In this document: piece after piece, positions 1 through 6,065 of the stretch
Position numbering within the stretch: position 1 is the first letter of the stretch
Layout of the letters: each line of letters begins with the position of its first letter
From: Candidatus Limimorpha equi
GTDB lineage: Bacteria; Bacteroidota; Bacteroidia; Bacteroidales; F082
Assembly: GCA_018065885.1 (NCBI GenBank)
Contig: JAGHSL010000424.1
Span: 1-7,237 of the forward strand
Reading direction: 5' to 3'
Length of the DNA stretch: 7,237 bases
Translations under genes and position numbers: made by a program
The notes under the pieces: generated by a model
Database searches by the model: none
The model's input: only the letters and a program-made list of their open reading frames with translations
What the model was told of the DNA's origin: nothing

Positions 1-945
1 CTCACCTACATCATTGCCGTTGAGGAACTGGCGCGTGTCGATGGATCGACGGCTGCCACCATTGCTGCCGACAACTCTTTGGGCATAGGCCCCATCAAGG
101 ATTACGGCACAGAGGAGCAGAAACGCAAATACCTGCCTCAACTTTGCAAGGACAAACTTTGGGGCTTCGGCCTGACTGAAGAAGATGCCGGTTCCGATTC
201 GCGCGGCACCAAGACCACGGCCATCCGCCAAGGCGATGAATGGCTGCTGAACGGCACCAAGATTTTCATCACCAACAGCGCAACGCCTATCACATTGGGA
301 ACCAGCGTGCAAGCCATTTCGGGCACTAAAGATGGCAAACCGGAATTTACGGCCTTGTTGGTCGAAAATGGTGTGGAAGGTTTCACGCAAACGCCTATGG
401 ACGACAAAATGATGTGGCGTGCTTCCAACACGGGAAAACTGGTTTTCAACAACGTGCGTTTGCCTAAGGAAGCCATTCTCGGCGAACCCGGCGAAGGTTC
501 TCACATGATGTTGGCTACTTTGGATTCGGGTCGTCTCTCGATTGCCGCCATGGGTTTGGGCTGTGCGCAAGGAGCTTACGAAATGGCTTTGGCTTATTCG
601 CAGAAGCGCGTGCAGTTTGGAAAGCCCGTCTGCAAATTCCAGGCTGTCGGTTTCAAACTTGCCGACATGGCCATGAAGATTGAAGCCGCACGCGGATTGC
701 TTTACAAGGCTTGCTGGCTGAAAGACCAGCACCGTCCGTTTGGCAAGGAAGCGGCTATGGCGAAACTGTATTGTTCGGAAGTCGCCGCCGAGGTTTGCGA
801 CAATGCCGTTCAGGTGATGGGCGGCCACGGCCTGCTGAAGGAATTCGACATGGAACGCTTCTATCGCGACCAGCGCATCCTGCAAATCGGTGAAGGAACA
901 TCAGAAATCCTAAGACTGGTGATTTCGAGGGCGATAGGATGCTGA
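1..945 (+). CDS. Acyl-CoA dehydrogenase, 3' part (5' end outside window)
   Basis: FAD-dependent acyl-CoA dehydrogenase, which oxidises a fatty acyl-CoA to the 2,3-enoyl-CoA and normally passes electrons to ETF in the cytoplasm. The open frame enters from the window edge; 314 residues are visible, and about 65-70 N-terminal residues seem to be missing compared with the usual ~380. Visible in order (fragment numbering): the FAD/substrate-loop motif LTEEDAGSD (58-66), the middle beta domain (about 70-160), the C-terminal helical domain with QKRVQFGKPV (201-210), GGHGLLKEFDMERFYRD (274-290), and GEGTSEI (297-303), whose Glu298 aligns with the catalytic base of short- and medium-chain enzymes. An internal TTG at 79 is not the start, because homologous sequence continues upstream of it. 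The next gene begins 9 bases after the stop. Family is secure. Chain-length preference cannot be read; a short-chain (butyryl-CoA-like) enzyme is a guess from the general pattern. Confidence 0.93.
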   Translation, partial: LTYIIAVEELARVDGSTAATIAADNSLGIGPIKDYGTEEQKRKYLPQLCKDKLWGFGLTEEDAGSDSRGTKTTAIRQGDEWLLNGTKIFITNSATPITLGTSVQAISGTKDGKPEFTALLVENGVEGFTQTPMDDKMMWRASNTGKLVFNNVRLPKEAILGEPGEGSHMMLATLDSGRLSIAAMGLGCAQGAYEMALAYSQKRVQFGKPVCKFQAVGFKLADMAMKIEAARGLLYKACWLKDQHRPFGKEAAMAKLYCSEVAAEVCDNAVQVMGGHGLLKEFDMERFYRDQRILQIGEGTSEILRLVISRAIGC

Positions 946-954
946 TGTAATGCC

Positions 955-2115
955 ATGATACAGGCGTTGTTTCTCATATTCTATCTGCTTTTTCCGGCCC
1001 TGGTCATTTATGGTTGTAAGCGGAGTAAGGCTCTGAACAAAGTAGGCGAGATTCTGCTCCTTTATGGCGTTGGCATTCTCGTTGCCAATCTTTTCATTTT
1101 TCCTTTAGGCCTAAACGAAGTCATTGCAGGTCTGCAAGACACGCTGACCAGTGTGACGATTCTGTTGGCCATCCCGATGATTTTGTTTGGCTGCGATTTC
1201 CGTCATTGGCCTTTGAAAAGTGCAGTGGCGGCATTAATAATAGGTGTGGTGTCAGTTATGGCCACTGATATTGGCGGCTATTTCATTTTCAATCAAGGGA
1301 ATGGATACATGAAAGATGTGGCAAGTCTCTTGGTTGGCGTCTACACGGGCGGCACACCGAATCTGGCTTCCATCAAAATGGCGCTTGGCATCGATGAAAC
1401 GACTTATGTTTTGGTCAACACATTCGATATGTTGATTAGTTTCGTTTACTTGGTTTTTCTTATGAGCGTGGGAATCAAGCTATTCCGTAAATTGCTTTCA
1501 AAGAAAAAGGTGCAAAATGAGTCGGCGGAAAATGTTGAATTGAATAGCATCAGCGATGCAACACATACATACGAAGGCATTTTCACCCGTCAGCATTTTG
1601 GCAAAACGATGGCGGCTTTCGGACTGTCGCTTTTGATTGTCGGTGCCAGCATGGGCATCAGTTTTCTGATTGCGCACAAGATTGACAATATGCTTATTTT
1701 GATTCTTTCCCTGACCACTTTTTCCATTTTGGCATCGTTCATTCCGGGTGTCCGAAAGATGGAAAAAAGTTACGATGCGGGCATGTATTTGGTGTTGGTT
1801 TTCAGTTTGGTAGTGGCTTCCATGGTCGATGTTACCGCCATCGATTACCGCGCAAGTCTTAGCATTATCGCTTACATTGCCTTCGTCATTTTCGGTTCGC
1901 TTTTCCTTTCGGTTTTGCTGGCCAAAATCTTCAAAATCGATTCCGACACGATGGTGATTTCATCCGTTGCCTTAATCAATTCGCCGCTTTTCGTCCCGAT
2001 GATTGCCGAATCGATGAAAAACAGAAAAGTCATCATCACTGGCATCACGGTGGGTGTCGTTGGTTATGCGATAGGAAATTACTTGGGAATTTTAGTCCAC
2101 GGAATATTACCGTAA
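955..2115 (+). CDS. DUF819-family integral membrane protein (YjcL-like)
   Basis: A 386-residue, strongly hydrophobic protein with roughly ten to twelve membrane segments. The clearest lie near residues 1-21, 30-52, 64-80, 86-112, 150-175, 218-240, 244-262, 274-295, 300-322 and 358-383. A hydrophilic loop at about 176-215 splits it into two halves. The glycine-rich stretch VGVYTGGTPNLASIKMALG (about 127-145) and the late GITVGVVGYAIGNYLGI stretch are what I recognise as DUF819 (PF05684) hallmarks. Molecular function is not established for the family; two membrane halves with conserved Gly/Pro/Asn segments suggest a transporter-like fold, which is inference. ATG at 955 starts 9 bases after the acyl-CoA dehydrogenase stop, so the two are probably co-transcribed. 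Its last 9 bases overlap the end of the oppositely oriented comB. The length looks complete and no frame damage is seen. Confidence 0.85.
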   Translation: MIQALFLIFYLLFPALVIYGCKRSKALNKVGEILLLYGVGILVANLFIFPLGLNEVIAGLQDTLTSVTILLAIPMILFGCDFRHWPLKSAVAALIIGVVSVMATDIGGYFIFNQGNGYMKDVASLLVGVYTGGTPNLASIKMALGIDETTYVLVNTFDMLISFVYLVFLMSVGIKLFRKLLSKKKVQNESAENVELNSISDATHTYEGIFTRQHFGKTMAAFGLSLLIVGASMGISFLIAHKIDNMLILILSLTTFSILASFIPGVRKMEKSYDAGMYLVLVFSLVVASMVDVTAIDYRASLSIIAYIAFVIFGSLFLSVLLAKIFKIDSDTMVISSVALINSPLFVPMIAESMKNRKVIITGITVGVVGYAIGNYLGILVHGILP

Positions 2116-2826
2116 AGCGATGATTTTATTGCCGTTAAGAATAGGAACGGTTTTCACGCAATTGGTTTCGAGGCAGAATTTCAAATCGTCGTAAAAACCT
2201 AAGGCAAAGAGTCTTTTAACGTGGAAACATGCCGTCAATGCGACAAAAAGATTGCTGGCACTGCTTTGGTACGACCTTTCCAGAAGAATGCCTAAATCAT
2301 CACACTCGCATTTCGTTTTCGCCTTGAGCAGATGTATCAACATGCCAGCGCACAAACCGTCGTCCAACGAAAAACGGCCTTCGGTTCCAGAGCAAACAAT
2401 GGAAATATCTTTTTGGTTTTCAATCAAATAATCGGTAACAGCATCCAAATTGCGAAAACAGGCCAAAACGACTTTTTCTGCCTGACGGACATTGTTGATG
2501 GCGTTTGTTCCGTTGGTCGTGGTCAGGATGATGTCCTTGCCTTCAACGGTTTTCCTTTTGTATTTCAAAGGAGAATTGTCCAAATCGAAGCCTTCGATTT
2601 TCACGGAATGTCTTTCGCCGCCTTTCAAGGCCGAACCTTCTGGTAAAGCCGAAAAAACCTGTTCCGCCTCTTCAACCGTCTTGACAGGAATCACCGATTT
2701 TGCTCCATTATCCAAGGCGGTAGTGATGACTGAAGTGGCACGCAAAACATCAATCACAACGGCAATTTGACCGCTGAAATTGAAATCATTGCATTGCTGC
2801 GCTGTGCTGATAACGGAAATGTTCAT
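2107..2826 (-). CDS. comB: 2-phosphosulfolactate phosphatase family protein (ComB)
   Basis: A 239-residue protein of the ComB family (PF04029). The founding member removes phosphate from 2-phosphosulfolactate in coenzyme M synthesis, a Mg2+-dependent cytoplasmic step. Conserved blocks: IDVLRAT (25-31, with the Asp/Arg pair), LKGGER (67-72), GFDLDNSP (79-86), TTTNGT (102-107) and CSGTEGRFSLDD (145-156). The C-terminus with HVKRLFALGF looks intact. An in-frame GTG at 2838 would add four residues, but it lies inside the 8-nt repeat array; ATG at 2826 gives the usual family N-terminus (MNISVIST), so I chose it. ComB homologues occur in many bacteria that do not make coenzyme M, so the substrate here is unknown. 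It lies downstream of pfkA on the same strand across a ~93-base gap holding a hairpin, and is convergent with the DUF819 gene. Family confident; exact reaction not. Confidence 0.87.
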   Translation of the reverse strand: MNISVISTAQQCNDFNFSGQIAVVIDVLRATSVITTALDNGAKSVIPVKTVEEAEQVFSALPEGSALKGGERHSVKIEGFDLDNSPLKYKRKTVEGKDIILTTTNGTNAINNVRQAEKVVLACFRNLDAVTDYLIENQKDISIVCSGTEGRFSLDDGLCAGMLIHLLKAKTKCECDDLGILLERSYQSSASNLFVALTACFHVKRLFALGFYDDLKFCLETNCVKTVPILNGNKIIALR

Positions 2827-2833
2827 AATAGGG

Positions 2834-2916
2834 ATCACGGGATTTCGAGGTCACGGGGCTACGAGATTTCGAGGCCTAAAAACCTCGCGTTCTCGCAGCC
2901 TCGTCGCCTCGCTACC
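2834..2916. repeat. Inverted repeat built from tandem 8-nt units, pfkA-comB gap
   Basis: On the plus strand, five tandem 8-nt units run from 2834 to 2873 (atcacggg, atttcgag, gtcacggg, gctacgag, atttcgag), all with CG at positions 5-6 and G at position 8. After a short A-rich spacer, four units of the complementary type follow at 2883-2914 (cctcgcgt, tctcgcag, cctcgtcg, cctcgcta). The two arms (2841-2874 and 2883-2916) can pair over 34 positions, with about 24 matches plus some G-U pairs, around the 8-base loop 2875-2882. A run of five T follows at 2917-2921 on the plus strand, giving a terminator-like shape in that direction only; in the direction of pfkA and comB there is no T tract. The role is unknown: it could be a dispersed genomic repeat, an RNA stability element, or a weak terminator of antisense transcripts. 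Confidence 0.75.
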
Positions 2917-2919
2917 TTT

Positions 2920-4014
2920 TTATATTCCTAGCGAAATGCCGAGACCTTCGGCTGTCTTGACCAAATCGCTGTCGATTTTCACTAAGTTTGGTTGGGCGAT
3001 GGCTTCTTTCAATGGCACGGCAATCAAGTCCGGATGACGGTAAGCTACCATCTGGCCAAACTGTCCGTTCAAAACCATTTCGAAAGCCTTCACGCCAAAT
3101 TCGGCAGAAAGCACGCGGTCGTAAGCAATCGGAACGCCGCCACGCTGCAAGTGACCCAAGGTGGTTTCGCGCATATCGTGCGTGAAGCCGGCGGCTTTCA
3201 TCTCTTCGATGAAACGACGGCCGATGCCACCGAGTTTCTTGTTTTCGTAGCCGACTTCGCTGCTGATTTCATAAACCTGCTGTCCGTCTTTCGGGCGTGC
3301 GCCTTCCGAAGCCACCACGACGGCAAAGCCGCGGTCACGGTCGAAACGGCTTTCCAATCTCTCCTTCACGATGTTGATGTCGTATGGAAATTCAGGAAGC
3401 AGACACACTTCGGCACCGCCTGCAATGGCTGAATGTAAGGCAATCCAACCGGCATCGCGTCCCATGACTTCGAGCACGAAGACTCGGTTGTGCGAGGCAG
3501 CCGTAGTGACTAGTTTATCAACGGCTTCGGTAGCAATTTCAACTGCGGTCTGGAAACCAAAAGTACATTCCGTTGAGGAAAGGTCGTTGTCAATGGTCTT
3601 TGGCACGCCGATGATGTTCAAACCCTTTTCATATAGTTTCTGTGAAATGCGTTGCGAACCGTCGCCGCCAATGCTGATGACCGCATCGATGCCCATGTAT
3701 TGCAGTTTGCGAAGCATTTCATCGGAGCGGTCAACTGTCGACCAAGTGCCGTCGGCATTCTTGACAGGCCAGCTGAACGGGCCGCCCTTGTTGGTGGTTT
3801 CAATTATGGTGCCGCCGCGGAAATGGATACCACGCACGGCTTCAGGCGTCAGGCGCACTACTTCGGTCGGCTCCCAAAGGATGCCGTTGTAGGCCTGTAT
3901 GCTGCCGAGCACTTCCCAGTCTTTTTCCTGAGAGGCTCTTTTCACGATGGCACGAATGACGGCATTTAAGCCCGGGCAATCGCCACCACCGGTGAGAACG
4001 AGTAAGCGTTTCAT
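2920..4014 (-). CDS. pfkA: 6-phosphofructokinase
   Basis: A 364-residue cytoplasmic glycolytic enzyme that phosphorylates fructose 6-phosphate to fructose 1,6-bisphosphate. Motifs in order: the phosphate-binding loop GGGDCPGLNAVIRAIV (9-24), GGDGS (116-120), GVPKTIDND (136-144) with catalytic-base Asp142, ASHNR (173-177), EVMGRDAGW (182-190), and GHLQRGG (287-293). Gly119, aligned with E. coli Gly104, is the ATP-type residue. Lys139, aligned with E. coli Gly124, is the residue usual in PPi-dependent enzymes, so the phosphoryl donor is not fully settled; ATP is more likely. The protein is longer than the ~320-residue E. coli PfkA, as in the long bacterial/trypanosomatid-like groups. The ATG at 4014 follows an A-rich leader without Shine-Dalgarno and lies 27 bases after the restriction nuclease stop, so read-through from the R-M genes or aspS is plausible. 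No convincing promoter was seen in the gap. Confidence 0.95.
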   Translation of the reverse strand: MKRLLVLTGGGDCPGLNAVIRAIVKRASQEKDWEVLGSIQAYNGILWEPTEVVRLTPEAVRGIHFRGGTIIETTNKGGPFSWPVKNADGTWSTVDRSDEMLRKLQYMGIDAVISIGGDGSQRISQKLYEKGLNIIGVPKTIDNDLSSTECTFGFQTAVEIATEAVDKLVTTAASHNRVFVLEVMGRDAGWIALHSAIAGGAEVCLLPEFPYDINIVKERLESRFDRDRGFAVVVASEGARPKDGQQVYEISSEVGYENKKLGGIGRRFIEEMKAAGFTHDMRETTLGHLQRGGVPIAYDRVLSAEFGVKAFEMVLNGQFGQMVAYRHPDLIAVPLKEAIAQPNLVKIDSDLVKTAEGLGISLGI

Positions 4015-4041
4015 TGTTTATTATCTTTTTGTGGTAATTAA

Positions 4042-4776
4042 TTATAAAATCTGAACCCAATCATCGGAGAAATGAATTTGTTTCAATGTCTCTTCAATGT
4101 CAAGTTTTGGAGGTTGCTTAATTCTGAATTTCACAGCATTTGTGGGAACGTGTGTATGAATGGTAAACTGAGAACCATGAGGCTGCCATGTGAACTTGGG
4201 CTCATTTGTTTCAATCTCCACACCTATCAGATTTCCGTTCTTGTTTTCTTCCCAACGGTAAGAACTTGCTACAAATCGATGGTTTTCTTCTTCGAAAAGA
4301 GTATATGTAAGCAAATCTTCGCTGCGAACCAAGATGGATGTTCGTAATGGATTATAATAGTCCTGAGCAATGTTAACACGTTCATTCCAAATATTCAATA
4401 CGGCTCGCCCTGTTGCTTCAATATCTTCATGGGGATTATTTATCCCATACGAATAATCGGGAGAACAACGTCCACTAATCAATCGAATTGAAGCATTGGA
4501 ACGATGGGGATTTTTTGCTTTGACGGTTTTCATCGACCAAGCCATTTTGTTAAATGTTACATCTGCAATTCCTACTGGTGATTGTAAATGTGTTCCACCT
4601 ATAGCTTCTGCGAAAACATTTCCCCATTCATCTCCTGGTAAGTCTTTGTAACCTACACATAATAAATAAACGAGTTTTTTACCAATTTTTTTGATAATTT
4701 CTTCCGGAATCTCATTGATAGGATAAGGTTCGTGGGTAATCAGGCGTTTAGAATCTCGTAATTTTGGATGTTCCAT
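4042..4776 (-). CDS. Putative type II restriction endonuclease (PD-(D/E)XK-like)
   Basis: A 244-residue protein encoded 3 bases downstream of a C5-cytosine methyltransferase, the usual layout of a type II R-M pair. A possible nuclease core is FAEAIGG (55-61, Glu57), then GIADV (69-73, Asp72), then WSMKTVK (80-86, Lys83). This fits a variant PD-(D/E)XK site in which Ser81 stands where the second acidic residue is expected; Glu57 could supply the missing carboxylate. The C-terminal half (about 150-244) has aromatic and charged stretches such as YRWEENKN but no motif I can name. Its length, with that of the methylase, matches what I recall for the NlaIV pair (about 243 and 423 residues), so an NlaIV-like enzyme is a working guess, not a demonstrated homology. 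Codons are distinctly A+T-rich compared with aspS and pfkA. The function call rests on context plus the active-site pattern; cleavage and specificity are unproven. Confidence 0.75.
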   Translation of the reverse strand: MEHPKLRDSKRLITHEPYPINEIPEEIIKKIGKKLVYLLCVGYKDLPGDEWGNVFAEAIGGTHLQSPVGIADVTFNKMAWSMKTVKAKNPHRSNASIRLISGRCSPDYSYGINNPHEDIEATGRAVLNIWNERVNIAQDYYNPLRTSILVRSEDLLTYTLFEEENHRFVASSYRWEENKNGNLIGVEIETNEPKFTWQPHGSQFTIHTHVPTNAVKFRIKQPPKLDIEETLKQIHFSDDWVQIL

Positions 4777-4779
4777 ACT

Positions 4780-6054
4780 TCAGTTCATATTTAGTATATA
4801 ATCAATTTTTTGAGCTATTTCTCTTATCATAGGTACAGCAACACTATTCCCCGTCTGACGACGAATTTCTCCATGTGAAACTGCTATTTTATAATTATCA
4901 GGGAACCCTTGTAAACGCAATAATTCACGGGAAGAAGGCCTACGCTTTCCATTTACTAGTAAATAGTTATAACTAGCTCCAGTGCGTAGGGCACAAGCGT
5001 AATCAAGAATTGAAACATTTCCTGCTTTGTTTTCATGCCAAATTGAAGGATAAAAGACACGTTTGTTTTCCGTTTGTTTTTTGCGTTTGGCAAGAATCAT
5101 CTCTGAAGCAAATAGCGAAGGGTCAACTTCGTCATCTTTTTCTAATACTTTTTCGAGAGAATGTGGTTTTTTTGTGAAATCAAAACTAAATTTGTCAATT
5201 TGACTTTGACTTTGAAACCCGACAATGATAACACGCTCGCGTTTTTGCGGTAATCCAAAATCAAGAGCATTTAGTACTTGCCATTTTACGTGATAACCTA
5301 ATTCATCAAGAATGCGAAGAATTGTCTTGAAGGTACGTCCGTGGTCGTGTGTGGTCAATTGTTTCACATTTTCCAATAAAATGGCTTGTGGACGATGCCG
5401 TTCTAAAATAGTGGCAACTTCGAAAAACATTGTTCCACGAATATCATCAAAACCTTTCATTTTCCCCATAATTGAAAAAGCTTGACATGGAAATCCTGCC
5501 AATAAAAGATCAAAATGTTGAGGAATATGTTTCTTAGTTGACTCTTTTGTAATATCGCCAAATGGCATTTCACCAAAGTTGGCGAAATATGTTTGTTGAG
5601 CAAATTTATCCCATTCTGAAGAAAACACACATTTGTATCCTAATTCGTTGAATGGAAGTCGAATTCCTCCGATGCCTGCAAACAAATCAATTAATGTGTG
5701 TTTACTTCGTTGTGGATTTGGAAAAGGAACATTAAAAAAATCTTCGAATAAATTGTATTGTCCTGGATTCTCGGCAACCATTGAAGCAAAATCTTCAGAC
5801 AAATCATATTCAAAATCAGAATGTTGACTTTTTTTTCTTTCCAAAAATTCAAGAATTGCAGCTATGATTTCTTCTCTCTGATTTTTTGTAGCTGTATCAT
5901 TTCCTTCAAGGCTTCCGTTATGCAAATATTGGCTCAATACGGCCATCTGGTTCTCGTATGAAGTTTCTCCATAAAACTTTAAACCAGTTTTTTCATCGAT
6001 TTCTTCTGGAAAATCAGATAACCGTATTGCCTCTATTTGTTTTTGCTTTGCCAT
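4780..6054 (-). CDS. DNA (cytosine-5-)-methyltransferase, type II
   Basis: A 424-residue methylase transferring a methyl group from S-adenosylmethionine to C5 of cytosine in a specific DNA site, protecting it from the nuclease encoded just downstream. The C5 motifs are in canonical order: I, LIDLFAGIGG (121-130, SAM binding); III, GDIT (166-169); IV, GFPCQAFS (187-194) with nucleophile Cys190; VI, ENVK (228-231); VIII, LPQKRERVIIVGF (268-280); IX, RELLRLQGFPDNY (376-388); and X, RQTGNSVAVPMI (399-410). The target recognition region lies at about 281-375. All catalytic motifs are intact. About 117 residues precede motif I, a longer N-terminal extension than in minimal enzymes such as M.HhaI. 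ATG at 6054 is 11 bases after the aspS stop with an A/T-rich leader. The gene is A+T-rich relative to its flanks, suggesting transfer. The recognition sequence cannot be read directly. Confidence 0.96.
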   Translation of the reverse strand: MAKQKQIEAIRLSDFPEEIDEKTGLKFYGETSYENQMAVLSQYLHNGSLEGNDTATKNQREEIIAAILEFLERKKSQHSDFEYDLSEDFASMVAENPGQYNLFEDFFNVPFPNPQRSKHTLIDLFAGIGGIRLPFNELGYKCVFSSEWDKFAQQTYFANFGEMPFGDITKESTKKHIPQHFDLLLAGFPCQAFSIMGKMKGFDDIRGTMFFEVATILERHRPQAILLENVKQLTTHDHGRTFKTILRILDELGYHVKWQVLNALDFGLPQKRERVIIVGFQSQSQIDKFSFDFTKKPHSLEKVLEKDDEVDPSLFASEMILAKRKKQTENKRVFYPSIWHENKAGNVSILDYACALRTGASYNYLLVNGKRRPSSRELLRLQGFPDNYKIAVSHGEIRRQTGNSVAVPMIREIAQKIDYILNMN

Positions 6055-6065
6055 AATTTAATAAT

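Larger units (their letters stand above)
4042..6054 (-). other. Acquired-looking R-M cassette between aspS and pfkA
   Basis: The methylase and nuclease genes form one A+T-rich block between two G+C-richer core genes. Hand counts of single 60-base lines give 17/60 G+C at 5161-5220 and 23/60 at 4561-4620 inside the block, against 40/60 at 6181-6240 in aspS and 32/60 at 3241-3300 in pfkA. The gaps at both borders are short (11 and 27 bases) and A/T-rich. I found no convincing direct repeat, inverted repeat, tRNA or transposase at the borders, so the route of entry is not visible. Confidence 0.6.

Noticed and set aside
2827..2838. GTG start for comB at 2838
   Set aside because: It adds four residues lacking family support, and lies inside the 8-nt repeat array; ATG at 2826 gives the expected N-terminus.
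2332..3892. Several plus-strand open frames of 60-173 codons across comB and pfkA
   Set aside because: They are antisense to well-conserved genes, show no recognisable motifs and mutually overlap; open antisense frames are expected opposite such coding sequence.
4015..4041. A TATAAT-like sequence near the pfkA leader as a promoter
   Set aside because: No box at suitable spacing and no TAnnTTTG match; the whole gap is A/T-rich, so the match is weak.
3842..4060. A 72-codon minus-strand frame overlapping the pfkA start and the nuclease end
   Set aside because: It lies in another frame of pfkA and the nuclease gene, and has no conserved sequence.
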